Both the position numbers and the translations under genes were made by a program. Shown piece after piece: positions 8,726 through 15,753 of a stretch of 64,000 bases of DNA. The number at the start of each line of letters is the position of its first letter. The stretch's first letter is position 1. The DNA comes from an uncultured Tateyamaria sp. (GTDB taxonomy: Bacteria > Pseudomonadota > Alphaproteobacteria > Rhodobacterales > Rhodobacteraceae), in contig NZ_CANKXW010000001.1 in assembly GCF_947487805.1 (NCBI RefSeq), positions 309,501 through 373,500 on the forward strand, read 5' to 3'. The notes below the pieces were generated by a model. It saw nothing but the letters and a program-made list of their open reading frames with translations. It was not told the DNA's origin and did no database searches.

Positions 8726-9414
8726 TCCGCGGCGGCCCGTGTCTCGGGTGCGATGCGCCCATCGGCCAGCCGGATCACCCGGTCGCAGCGCGCGGCGAGG
8801 TCGGCGGCGTGGGTGACCAGCACGAGTGTCGCGCCGTGCCGGTCGCGCAGGCCAAAGAGCAGGTCCATGATCGCGGCCCCGTTGACACCGTCAAGGTTGC
8901 CGGTGGGCTCATCGGCCAGCAGGATGTCGGGCCGCGTGACCGAGGCACGGGCCAGTGCCACGCGTTGCTGTTCGCCGCCCGACATCTGGCTGGGATAGTG
9001 CCCGCTGCGGTGGCCGAGGCCCACGGCCTCCAGCTCTTCGGCTGCGCGGTCAAAGGCGTCGGCGACCCCGGCCAGCTCAAGCGGGGTGGCGACGTTTTCC
9101 AGCGCGGTCATGGTGGGGATCAGGTGAAAGGACTGGAACACCACGCCCATATGCGCGCGGCGAAAGCGGGCCAGCGCGTCCTCGTTCAAGGGGGTGAGGT
9201 CCTGGCCCAGGGCATGGATGCTGCCCCCCGTGGCGCGCTCCAGCCCGCCCATCACCATCAGCAGTGACGATTTGCCGGACCCGGACGGCCCCACGAGGCC
9301 CACGGTTTCGCCCCGCATGATATCGAGGGTGATGCCGTGCAGGATATCGACCCGCCCGACATTGCCATCCAGACTGAGTGCCGCATTATTGAGGGACAGG
9401 ACTGGATCGGGCAT
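8722..9414 (-). CDS. ABC transporter ATP-binding protein, LolD/YbbA type
   Basis: A 230-residue ATPase subunit with Walker A GPSGSGKSSL, signature MSGGEQQRVALARA and Walker B ILLADEPTGNLD, the last typical of the MacB/LolD/YbbA group that serves FtsX-like permeases. It precedes and overlaps the 842-residue permease gene by four bases and is therefore its energising subunit. The start is 100 bases from the divergent esterase gene, so promoters of both units should lie in 9415-9514, where only a modest A/T-rich stretch (CCTGTATTAGG) is visible. Confidence 0.92.
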   Translation of the reverse strand: MPDPVLSLNNAALSLDGNVGRVDILHGITLDIMRGETVGLVGPSGSGKSSLLMVMGGLERATGGSIHALGQDLTPLNEDALARFRRAHMGVVFQSFHLIPTMTALENVATPLELAGVADAFDRAAEELEAVGLGHRSGHYPSQMSGGEQQRVALARASVTRPDILLADEPTGNLDGVNGAAIMDLLFGLRDRHGATLVLVTHAADLAARCDRVIRLADGRIAPETRAAAE

Positions 9415-9514
9415 GAAGGGCGACCTTTATTGAGGACTGGGGCACGTCGGTGACCCTGTATTAGGCGGCGGCGGTTTACAGACGCTTACGAGGTCATATG
9501 GAGATCAGATCAAC

Positions 9515-10150
9515 ATGAGCAAGGTAGTGGCAGCGATTGTTTTGGCGCTGTGGGGGGCGGTGGCCTCCGCGGGTCAGGTGACGGTGGCCGCGCTGGGCGA
9601 CAGTCTGACCCAGGGGTACGGGCTGCCTGTGGAGCAGGGATTTGTGCCGCAGCTGGAAGGTTGGCTGACCGCGCAGGGGCAGGATGTTGCGTTGATCAAT
9701 GCGGGTGTGTCGGGGGATACGACCCAAGGCGGGCTGAGCCGTATCGACTGGACCCTGACGCCGGATGTCGATGCGCTGATCGTGACGCTGGGGGGCAACG
9801 ACCTGTTGCGCGGGATCGCGCCGGAGGTCAGCCGCGCCAATCTGGACGCCATCGTTGCGCGCGCGACGCAGGCGGGCGTCGCCGTTCTGGTGGTGGGGAT
9901 GCAGGCGCCGGGGAATTACGGGCCTGACTACAAGCAGGCCTTTGATGCGATGTACCCGGAGATCGCGGCCGACTACGGCGCGCTTTATGTAGAGAGCTTT
10001 TTCGAGGGGCTTGGCGGGGCCGGGACGGATCCTGCGGCGCTGGGCGCTTTCATGCAGGCCGACGGGATCCATCCCAATGCGGACGGGGTCGCGCGGATTG
10101 TCGAGGGGTTGGGGCCTCATGTGATCGCGCTGATCGAACGGGCCGAGTGA
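9515..10150 (+). CDS. tesA: Periplasmic GDSL esterase/thioesterase I (TesA-like arylesterase)
   Basis: A 211-residue SGNH hydrolase with an N-terminal signal peptide (cleavage near ASA-G, residue 19). The SGNH blocks are complete: ALGDSLTQGYG (nucleophile Ser), the Gly of NAGVSGDTT, GGNDLLRG (Asn) and DGIHPNADG (Asp/His). E. coli TesA is a periplasmic acyl-thioesterase, lysophospholipase and esterase; the same activities are likely here. It is divergent from the YbbA/YbbP-type ABC genes, an arrangement conserved in many proteobacteria and suggesting a shared lipid-related role. The SRAP-family gene starts one base after its stop, so the two are translationally coupled. Confidence 0.9.
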   Translation: MSKVVAAIVLALWGAVASAGQVTVAALGDSLTQGYGLPVEQGFVPQLEGWLTAQGQDVALINAGVSGDTTQGGLSRIDWTLTPDVDALIVTLGGNDLLRGIAPEVSRANLDAIVARATQAGVAVLVVGMQAPGNYGPDYKQAFDAMYPEIAADYGALYVESFFEGLGGAGTDPAALGAFMQADGIHPNADGVARIVEGLGPHVIALIERAE

Positions 10151-10151
10151 G

Positions 10152-10766
10152 ATGCCGGGCCGCTTGTTCCTGACTGAAACGGCGAAAATGCTGGGTGCTG
10201 AGTTGGAAGCGGATGCGGCGGCAATCGCGCCTCTGCCAGTCCGCCACAACATCGCACCCGGTCAGGAGATTGTCGTCTTTGACGGTGCGCTCAGCCTGAT
10301 GCGCTGGGGCATTGTGCCGGTGGGGCGGGTCAATGCGCGGGGTCGCCCGGTGATGGAGCAGATTATCAATGCGCGGTCCGAGACCGTGTTTGACAAGAGC
10401 GCCTTTGACGGCGTGGGCCGGGCGGTGATCCCGGTGAATGGCTGGTACGAATGGACGGGCCAGACGCGGCGCAAGACGGCGTGGCGGATCCGGCCACGCG
10501 ATGCGGGCCTGTTGTATTTTGCGGCGATCACCGATGTGTGGACCGCGCCCGGCGGGTTGCGCGTACCCCAGGTCGCGGCGGTGACCTGCGCGCCCAACGC
10601 GGATGTGGAACCGATCCATCACCGCATGGGGGTGCTGTTGGACCGGGCGGACATTGCCACGTGGCTGGGCGATGATCTGGAGGCAGCCAAGGCGCTGATG
10701 GTGCCATGGCCCGTGGGCCGGTTGCACATCGAAGAGGCCAGCGATGTCAACTGGGACGGGCCGTGA
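10152..10766 (+). CDS. SRAP (YedK/HMCES) family protein with Pro at position 2
   Basis: A 204-residue SRAP-domain protein. YedK and HMCES bind abasic sites in single-stranded DNA and form a thiazolidine crosslink through Cys2, which is exposed after removal of Met1. Here the DNA-binding NARSET (near residue 74), the catalytic Glu region VNGWYEW and the late His motif IHHRM are all kept. The protein starts M-P-G-R instead of M-C-G-R, so the crosslinking Cys2 is replaced by proline. The codon is CCG at 10155-10157, and no other start is plausible because the gene begins one base after the esterase stop. It may be inactive, a non-crosslinking binder, or an enzyme using its N-terminal proline amine. 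Confidence 0.85.
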   Translation: MPGRLFLTETAKMLGAELEADAAAIAPLPVRHNIAPGQEIVVFDGALSLMRWGIVPVGRVNARGRPVMEQIINARSETVFDKSAFDGVGRAVIPVNGWYEWTGQTRRKTAWRIRPRDAGLLYFAAITDVWTAPGGLRVPQVAAVTCAPNADVEPIHHRMGVLLDRADIATWLGDDLEAAKALMVPWPVGRLHIEEASDVNWDGP

Positions 10767-10797
10767 TCCAAAGGCCGCTGCGCGACACGATGTTTCA

Positions 10798-10850
10798 GGG
10801 GCTGCGCCCCGGCGCGTGCGCGCCTCCCCGGAATATCTGAACCCGTGGGC
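10798..10850 (+). repeat. GC-rich inverted repeat with GGAATATCTGAACC tail
   Basis: After the SRAP gene, GGGGCTGCGCCCC can fold on itself and is followed by GGCGCG..CGCGCC and CCCCGGAATATCTGAACC. The arrangement resembles the element before the dihydropyrimidinase gene (hairpin, then CCCCGGGATATTTTTGGCC). It could end transcription of the esterase-SRAP unit, although no T-run follows. Copy identity was judged by eye. Confidence 0.3.
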
Positions 10851-10866
10851 GCAGGGGGGCGGACGC

Positions 10867-10901
10867 AAAAGGGCGGCGCATCGCCGGGATGCACCGCCCT
10901 T
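10867..10901 (-). terminator. Rho-independent terminator of cspA (minus strand)
   Basis: Read on the minus strand it is AAGGGCGGTGCATC, a CCGGC loop, then GATGCGCCGCCCTTTT, giving a stem of about 13 pairs followed by T residues. It starts 22 bases after the cspA stop and is well placed to terminate that transcript. Confidence 0.85.
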
Positions 10902-10923
10902 GAAGCTGTGTGATCTGGCTGGC

Positions 10924-11130
10924 TTAGGCCAGTGCGATGTTCACGGCGCTTTCGCGGCCGTCACGGCCCGCTTCGAGGTCGAATGTGACCTTCTGGTTAT
11001 CGGCCAGACCGGTCAGGCCCGAGCGCTCGACCGCGGAAATATGGACAAAGACGTCCTTGCCGCCGGACTCGGGCGCGATGAAACCGTAACCCTTTGTTGT
11101 GTTGAACCATTTGACGGTGCCATTTGCCAT
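10924..11130 (-). CDS. cspA: Cold-shock protein (CspA family)
   Basis: A 68-residue single cold-shock domain with RNP1 KGYGFIAP and RNP2 DVFVHISAV, binding single-stranded RNA/DNA as an RNA chaperone. The start at 11130 is supported by CAGGAG seven bases upstream and by alignment with the paralogue at 42673-42879, which differs at only six residues (positions 3, 15, 21, 22, 24 and 33). The long untranslated-looking stretch of about 290 bases before the divergent preT gene fits the long, structured cspA leaders used for temperature control. The terminator at 10867-10901 closes a one-gene transcript. Confidence 0.95.
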   Translation of the reverse strand: MANGTVKWFNTTKGYGFIAPESGGKDVFVHISAVERSGLTGLADNQKVTFDLEAGRDGRESAVNIALA

Positions 11131-11351
11131 CGTCGTTACTCCTGAATTGATGCTGCCCGCGTCATGCGGCAGCTCGGCGTGGTCAAAAGATCGAGTGACT
11201 GAGCCGGAAGGAGCAGTGGGTCGATAGATGATGTAGCACGTCACATATGGCGCACAGACGCGTTTTTGCAAGTATTTCGGCGATCGCGCCGGGTTTCTGG
11301 CGGGTTGCTGCTTCTTTAGGCAGAGGCGGATTTTCCGCATGCGGTTTATTT

Positions 11352-11367
11352 TTTACCAGTTGATAAA
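11352..11367. promoter_or_regulatory. RutR-like operator upstream of preT
   Basis: TTTACCAGTTGATAAA matches 11 of the 14 defined positions of the E. coli RutR consensus TTGACCA-NN-TGGTCAA and shares the half-site TTTACCA with the stronger box at 15708-15723. It lies 55 bases before the preT start, in a short A/T-rich promoter region. RutR is encoded within the same cluster, so regulation of preTA by it is likely but inferred. Confidence 0.55.
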
Positions 11368-11422
11368 AATATTAAGCTGTGAGACCGTTTCCCCATGAAA
11401 TGATAGTTGCGACGGAGCGGAC

Positions 11423-12745
11423 ATGACGCAATCTCCTTTCTCACCGGGTGTGGCGGCGGGCCGTCTGGACGATGCGTCCTATGCGGAGAATTTCTCGGAT
11501 CTGCACCCTGCGCTGGATGCGCACGAGGCGTTGGTGGCAGCGGATCGCTGCTATTTCTGCCATGACGCGCCGTGCATCACCGCCTGTCCGACCGACATCG
11601 ATATCCCGCTGTTCATCCGTCAGATCGCGACCGGCACGCCGGATGCCGCGGCCAAGACGATCCTGAGCCAGAACATCATGGGCGGCATGTGCGCCCGCGT
11701 GTGCCCGACCGAAACCCTGTGCGAAGAGGCCTGCGTGCGCGAGGCGGCCGAAGGCAAGCCCGTGCTGATCGGGCAGTTGCAGCGCTTTGCGACCGACCAT
11801 CTGCAAGCGCAGGGGGTTCATCCTTTCTCCCGTGCTGCGGTCACTGGTAAAACAGTGGCCGTGGTGGGGGCGGGACCGGCGGGCCTGTCCTGTGCACACC
11901 GGTTGGCGATGCTGGGGCACGAGGTGACCGTCTATGATGCGCGGCCCAAGCCCGGTGGGCTGAACGAGTATGGCATTGCCGCCTACAAGACGCCCGAAGG
12001 GTTTGCGCAGGCCGAGGTGGATTGGTTGCTCAAGATCGGGGGCATCACGATTGCGCATGACCGCGCGCTGGGCACGGATGTGACGCTGGCCACCTTGCAG
12101 GCCGAGCATGACGCGGTGTTCCTGGGGTTGGGACTGGGCGGTGTGAATGCGCTGGAGGTTGAAGGCGGCGACAGGGACGGTGTGCTGGACGCGGTCGATT
12201 TCATCGCCGATCTGCGTCAGGCGGGGGATCTGGCGGCACTGCCCGTGGGCCGCGACGTGGTGGTCATTGGCGGTGGCATGACGGCGGTGGATGCCGCGGT
12301 ACAGGCCAAGCTTTTGGGCGCGCTGAACGTGACGTTGGCCTATCGGCGGGGTCGGGACCGTATGAATGCGAGCGTGTTCGAACAGGATCTCGCGGCGTCC
12401 AAGGGCGTGCGGATCATGACGCATGTGGTGCCCGTGGCGGTCCACGGCAACGGGTCGGTACGCGAGATCGAGTTTGAATATGTGAACCCGGACATGTCCA
12501 GCACGGGCGAGCTGGTGCGTGTGCCCGCCGATCAGGTGCTGCGCGCCATTGGTCAGACGCTGGAGGGCGCGGATCTGCCGGCGCTGGAGCGCGGCAAGAT
12601 CGCGGTGACCGGTGCGGGGCGCACCTCCGTGGACGGTGTCTGGGCCGGGGGCGATTGCGCCACGGGTGGTGATGATCTGACCGTGACAGCCGTGGCCGAG
12701 GGCCGCGATGCGGCGATGGATATTCATGCAAGCCTGATGGGGTGA
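11423..12745 (+). CDS. preT: NAD-dependent dihydropyrimidine dehydrogenase subunit PreT
   Basis: A 440-residue flavoprotein that passes electrons from NAD(P)H to PreA for the first step of reductive pyrimidine breakdown (uracil/thymine to dihydro forms). The N-terminal domain carries two Cys groups (CYFCHDAPCITACPTDID, then GGMCARVCPTETLCEEAC) for Fe-S clusters. They are followed by an FAD Rossmann motif VVGAGPAGLSCAHRL (about residue 145) and a second nucleotide motif VIGGGMTAVDAA (about 280). The ribosome site is GGAGCGG. It is followed after a REP-like palindrome by preA, forming the two-subunit enzyme. A RutR-like box lies upstream. Confidence 0.93.
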   Translation: MTQSPFSPGVAAGRLDDASYAENFSDLHPALDAHEALVAADRCYFCHDAPCITACPTDIDIPLFIRQIATGTPDAAAKTILSQNIMGGMCARVCPTETLCEEACVREAAEGKPVLIGQLQRFATDHLQAQGVHPFSRAAVTGKTVAVVGAGPAGLSCAHRLAMLGHEVTVYDARPKPGGLNEYGIAAYKTPEGFAQAEVDWLLKIGGITIAHDRALGTDVTLATLQAEHDAVFLGLGLGGVNALEVEGGDRDGVLDAVDFIADLRQAGDLAALPVGRDVVVIGGGMTAVDAAVQAKLLGALNVTLAYRRGRDRMNASVFEQDLAASKGVRIMTHVVPVAVHGNGSVREIEFEYVNPDMSSTGELVRVPADQVLRAIGQTLEGADLPALERGKIAVTGAGRTSVDGVWAGGDCATGGDDLTVTAVAEGRDAAMDIHASLMG

Positions 12746-12746
12746 T

Positions 12747-12769
12747 GGTGGGCGGATCGCCCACCCTAC
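12747..12769 (+). repeat. REP-like palindrome between preT and preA
   Basis: GGTGGGCGGATCGCCCACC followed by CTAC is the same element as the three copies around the REP-associated transposase remnant at 43.1-43.7 kb, differing only in the loop-closing pair (G/C instead of A/T). It begins two bases after the preT stop and leaves 18 bases before preA, so it sits inside the operon as a transcribed hairpin. Confidence 0.75.
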
Positions 12770-12787
12770 ACGCGAAAGGATCGAACG

Positions 12788-14092
12788 ATGGCAAACCTTC
12801 AAAGTGATTTCGTCGGGATCAAATCTCCCAATCCGTTCTGGCTGGCCTCGGCGCCGCCGACGGACAAGGAATACAATGTCCGCCGCGCCTTTGAGGCCGG
12901 GTGGGGCGGCGTGGTCTGGAAAACGCTGGGGTCCGAGGGCCCGCCGGTCGTCAACGTGAACGGGCCGCGCTATGGCGCGATCTATGGGGCGGATCGGCGG
13001 CTCTTGGGGCTCAACAACATTGAGTTGATCACCGACCGCGACCTGTACACCAACCTGGAAGAGATCAAGCGGGTGAAGGCCGATTACCCGGACCGCGCGA
13101 TGATTGTCTCCATCATGGTGCCCTGCGAGGAAGAGGCGTGGAAAGCGATCCTACCGCTGGTCGAAGACACGGGCGCCGACGGGATCGAGCTGAACTTTGG
13201 CTGTCCGCACGGGATGTCGGAGCGCGGCATGGGGGCCGCCGTGGGGCAGGTGCCCGAATATATCGAAATGGTGACCCGCTGGTGCAAGCAGTACTATTCC
13301 AAGCCGGTTATCGTGAAGTTGACGCCCAACATCACCGATATCCGCAAACCTGCCGCAGCGGCCAAGGCGGGGGGTGCGGATGCGGTCAGCCTGATCAACA
13401 CGATCAATTCGATCACGTCCGTGAACCTCGACACCATGTCGCCGGAGCCGTCGATTGACGGCAAGGGGTCGCATGGCGGCTATTGCGGGCCTGCGGTCAA
13501 GCCCATCGCGATGTCGATGGTGTCGGAGATTGCGCGCAATCCCGAGACGCACGGTCTGCCCATTTCCGGGATCGGCGGCGTCACCACATGGCGCGATGCG
13601 GCCGAATTCATCACGCTGGGCTGCGGCAACGTGCAGGTGTGCACGGCGGCGATGACATACGGGTTCAAGATCGTGCAGGAGATGATCAGCGGCCTGTCCG
13701 AGTGGATGGACGAGAAGGGCCACGCCAGCATCGAGGATTTCCGGGGTGCAGCGGTGCCCAATGTGACCGACTGGCAGTACCTGAACCTCAACTACGTGGC
13801 CAAGGCCAAGATCAACCAGGATCTGTGCATCTCGTGCGGGCGCTGCTTTGCCGCCTGCGAGGACACCTCGCACCAGGCGATTTCCATGTCAGAGGGCCGT
13901 GTATTCGAGGTGATCGACGACGAATGCGTGGCCTGCAACCTGTGCGTCAATGTCTGCCCGGTCGAGGATTGCATCACCATGGAGGCGATGGCCCCCGGTG
14001 CAGTCGACCCTCGCACCGGCAAGGTGGTGGAACCGGACTATGCCAACTGGACGACCCACCCCAACAACCCCACGGCCACCGCCGCGGAATAG
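12788..14092 (+). CDS. preA: NAD-dependent dihydropyrimidine dehydrogenase subunit PreA
   Basis: A 434-residue FMN-containing catalytic subunit. The N-terminal TIM-barrel is of the dihydroorotate dehydrogenase type, with active-site Cys in NFGCPHGMSERGMG (about residue 140) and FMN-binding GIGGVTTW. The C-terminal ferredoxin-like domain has two [4Fe-4S] motifs, CISCGRCFAAC and CVACNLCVNVCPVEDC. With PreT it reduces uracil and thymine to dihydrouracil and dihydrothymine; the downstream dihydropyrimidinase and N-carbamoyl hydrolase complete the path. The GAAAGGATCGAACG leader supplies the ribosome site. It ends one base from the convergent sulfotransferase gene, with no room for a terminator. 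Confidence 0.95.
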   Translation: MANLQSDFVGIKSPNPFWLASAPPTDKEYNVRRAFEAGWGGVVWKTLGSEGPPVVNVNGPRYGAIYGADRRLLGLNNIELITDRDLYTNLEEIKRVKADYPDRAMIVSIMVPCEEEAWKAILPLVEDTGADGIELNFGCPHGMSERGMGAAVGQVPEYIEMVTRWCKQYYSKPVIVKLTPNITDIRKPAAAAKAGGADAVSLINTINSITSVNLDTMSPEPSIDGKGSHGGYCGPAVKPIAMSMVSEIARNPETHGLPISGIGGVTTWRDAAEFITLGCGNVQVCTAAMTYGFKIVQEMISGLSEWMDEKGHASIEDFRGAAVPNVTDWQYLNLNYVAKAKINQDLCISCGRCFAACEDTSHQAISMSEGRVFEVIDDECVACNLCVNVCPVEDCITMEAMAPGAVDPRTGKVVEPDYANWTTHPNNPTATAAE

Positions 14093-14093
14093 G

Positions 14094-14981
14094 TCAGACG
14101 TCGGGGCGCCCTGTCGCGCCCCATTCCAGCCACGCGCGGTCCTGCGGCGCGAGGCTGGGCTCCATCACCGCGTCATAGGCCGCGAGCTCGGCTTCGGTCA
14201 GTTGGCCCGCCCATTTGCCATTGGTGCCGCTGTGAAAGAAATCGGCATCCGATTTCATGAACCCCTTGCCGCCTGACGGGGCATAGCGGGTCGCGTTGGC
14301 CTTCATATGATCGAAGGTCGCGGCCTGTACCAGTTGCGCCATCAACTCCGGCGGGTGGGCGATGTCCAGCAGGGCGGCCACGCGCGCGAAGGTGCCGGGC
14401 AAATCGCGGAGCATATCCGCATAGTGGAACAGCGACACATTCGGCCGGTCGGCCAATGCGGCGGCGGCCTTGTAGTGCCGGATGATATGGGCCAGCGCCA
14501 TGGCATCGCCGTCGAACCCCTCGGGCCCGCCGTCAAGAAAACGGCGCAGGGTGACGCCATCAGGGTCATCCTCGGGATACCAGTGATCGAACCACGACAT
14601 GGGGATGTTGCGCACGTGTTTGCGGTAGGAGAAATGCGCATCCAGCGGGTGGCGCAGCACGCAGATATACTGCGCCTTATCATCCAGCGGCAGCCCGTCC
14701 ATGGGCGTGTGACTTTTCATGCTGCGTCGGTGGGGCATCGCCTCTAGCCGGGCGGCGATCTCGGACATCTCGCGGATGCGGATATCGACCCAGGGCATTT
14801 TCACCGACAGTTCCGTGTCGATGTCCGGATCACCGGCAAAGAGCAGGGCCACGATGGTCTGCATCCACGTGGTGCCGCATTTGGGCGGTGTGACGACAAA
14901 CACGTCATCGGGGCGGATACGCACCATGTCCCACCGACGGTTGTCGGTCAATGGACCCAAATACAGCTTGCGATCTGTCAT
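14094..14981 (-). CDS. Sulfotransferase family protein
   Basis: A 295-residue cytosolic-type sulfotransferase. The 5'-phosphosulfate loop PPKCGTTWMQTIV (about residue 32) and the 3'-phosphate motif region LRHPLDAHFSYRKH (about 112) bind PAPS; the C-terminal GGKGFMKSDADFF matches the RKG-type segment. It would transfer sulfate from PAPS to a hydroxyl or amine of an unknown acceptor. It overlaps the rutR stop by ATGA and must be co-transcribed with that regulator, which is unexpected for a pyrimidine regulator and may mean RutR autoregulation also controls it. It is convergent with preA. Confidence 0.85.
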   Translation of the reverse strand: MTDRKLYLGPLTDNRRWDMVRIRPDDVFVVTPPKCGTTWMQTIVALLFAGDPDIDTELSVKMPWVDIRIREMSEIAARLEAMPHRRSMKSHTPMDGLPLDDKAQYICVLRHPLDAHFSYRKHVRNIPMSWFDHWYPEDDPDGVTLRRFLDGGPEGFDGDAMALAHIIRHYKAAAALADRPNVSLFHYADMLRDLPGTFARVAALLDIAHPPELMAQLVQAATFDHMKANATRYAPSGGKGFMKSDADFFHSGTNGKWAGQLTEAELAAYDAVMEPSLAPQDRAWLEWGATGRPDV

Positions 14982-15598
14982 GAGGTCTGCGGTGTCAGCA
15001 ACCGCCGGAACAGGGTTTCAAGATGCAGGCGCGCGCCCTGCATCGGGTCATCGCCCGACAGGATCTGGATCTGGGCGTCAAAGTCGGCATAGTGCTGCGT
15101 CGTCGACCAGATGGTGAACATCAGGTGGCGCGGATCGATCTGCGCCAGCTTGCCCGCCTCCATCCACCCCTGGATGACGGCGCATTTGTCGTCAAACAGC
15201 GGTTTGAGGTCCGTTTGCAGATGCGGCAGCATCCGTGGCGCGCCTTGCAGGATCTCGACCGCGAAAAGCCTGCTTTCCCGCGGCAGATCGCGCGACATGT
15301 CCAGCTTGCGCTGCACATAGGCCAAAAGCTCGGACATGGGATCGCCGTCCGCGTCCATTTCCACCAGCGGATCCAGCCATGTTTCCATCAACTGGCTGAG
15401 AAGGGTGACGTGGATCTCTTCCTTGCCCGCGAAATAGTAGAGGATGTTGGGCTTGGACAGCCCCGCCGCCTCCGCGATCTGGTCCAGCGTGGCACCGCGA
15501 TAGCCGTGGGCCGAGAACACATCCAGCGCCGCATCGAGGATCAGGCTGCGGTTGCGCATCTGGATGCGGCTGGGTTTCTTCGGGGCGCCGTCGGGCAT
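14978..15598 (-). CDS. rutR: TetR-family pyrimidine regulator RutR
   Basis: A 206-residue TetR-type repressor. The N-terminal helix-turn-helix is ILDAALDVFSAHGYRGATLDQIAEAAGLSKPNILYYF, split here as AALDVFSAHGYRGATL and AGLSKPNILYYF; NILYYF is the recognition helix of RutR. E. coli RutR senses uracil/thymine and controls pyrimidine degradation and synthesis genes. The start at 15598 is preferred over a TTG 30 bases upstream because AAAGGA lies at the right distance. It faces the N-carbamoyl hydrolase operon across a region holding a near-perfect RutR operator, implying repression of that operon and autoregulation. The sulfotransferase gene overlaps its stop. Confidence 0.9.
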   Translation of the reverse strand: MPDGAPKKPSRIQMRNRSLILDAALDVFSAHGYRGATLDQIAEAAGLSKPNILYYFAGKEEIHVTLLSQLMETWLDPLVEMDADGDPMSELLAYVQRKLDMSRDLPRESRLFAVEILQGAPRMLPHLQTDLKPLFDDKCAVIQGWMEAGKLAQIDPRHLMFTIWSTTQHYADFDAQIQILSGDDPMQGARLHLETLFRRLLTPQTS

Positions 15599-15675
15599 GT
15601 GCGGTCCTTTGGCCGGGGTATGCTGCAAGTCTAGGCAGATGCGCGGCCATTGGGCAATTCAGTTCAAAGCAGTTC

Positions 15676-15681
15676 TTGACA
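15676..15681 (+). promoter_or_regulatory. Candidate -35 element of the hydrolase operon
   Basis: TTGACA is a perfect sigma-70 -35 hexamer 27 bases before the RutR-like operator. No convincing -10 is present at 16-18 bases spacing (AATCGT at 17), so only the -35 can be supported; the operator would overlap the start region. Confidence 0.35.
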
Positions 15682-15707
15682 GAAAACACCCGTATCGCAA
15701 TCGTAGC

Positions 15708-15723
15708 TTTACCAATTGGTCAA
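15708..15723. promoter_or_regulatory. RutR operator between rutR and the N-carbamoyl hydrolase gene
   Basis: TTTACCAATTGGTCAA matches the E. coli RutR consensus TTGACCA-NN-TGGTCAA at 13 of 14 defined bases. It lies 31 bases before the hydrolase ATG and about 110 bases before the rutR start, so one site could control both transcripts. Confidence 0.8.
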
Positions 15724-15753
15724 AAAGCGACCAGACAGACGACGGGGGATCCG

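Noticed and set aside
6125-8998. A plus-strand open frame of about 950 codons opposite the FtsX-type permease and ATPase genes
   Set aside because: It is antisense to clear ABC genes, has no ribosome site, and its translation is low-complexity Gln/Arg/Gly-rich, as expected from the GC-rich complement.
15676-15753. Start of the N-carbamoyl hydrolase at the TTG at 15676
   Set aside because: This TTG belongs to the -35 hexamer, the extension is not family-like, and the ATG at 15754 has a GGGGGA ribosome site.
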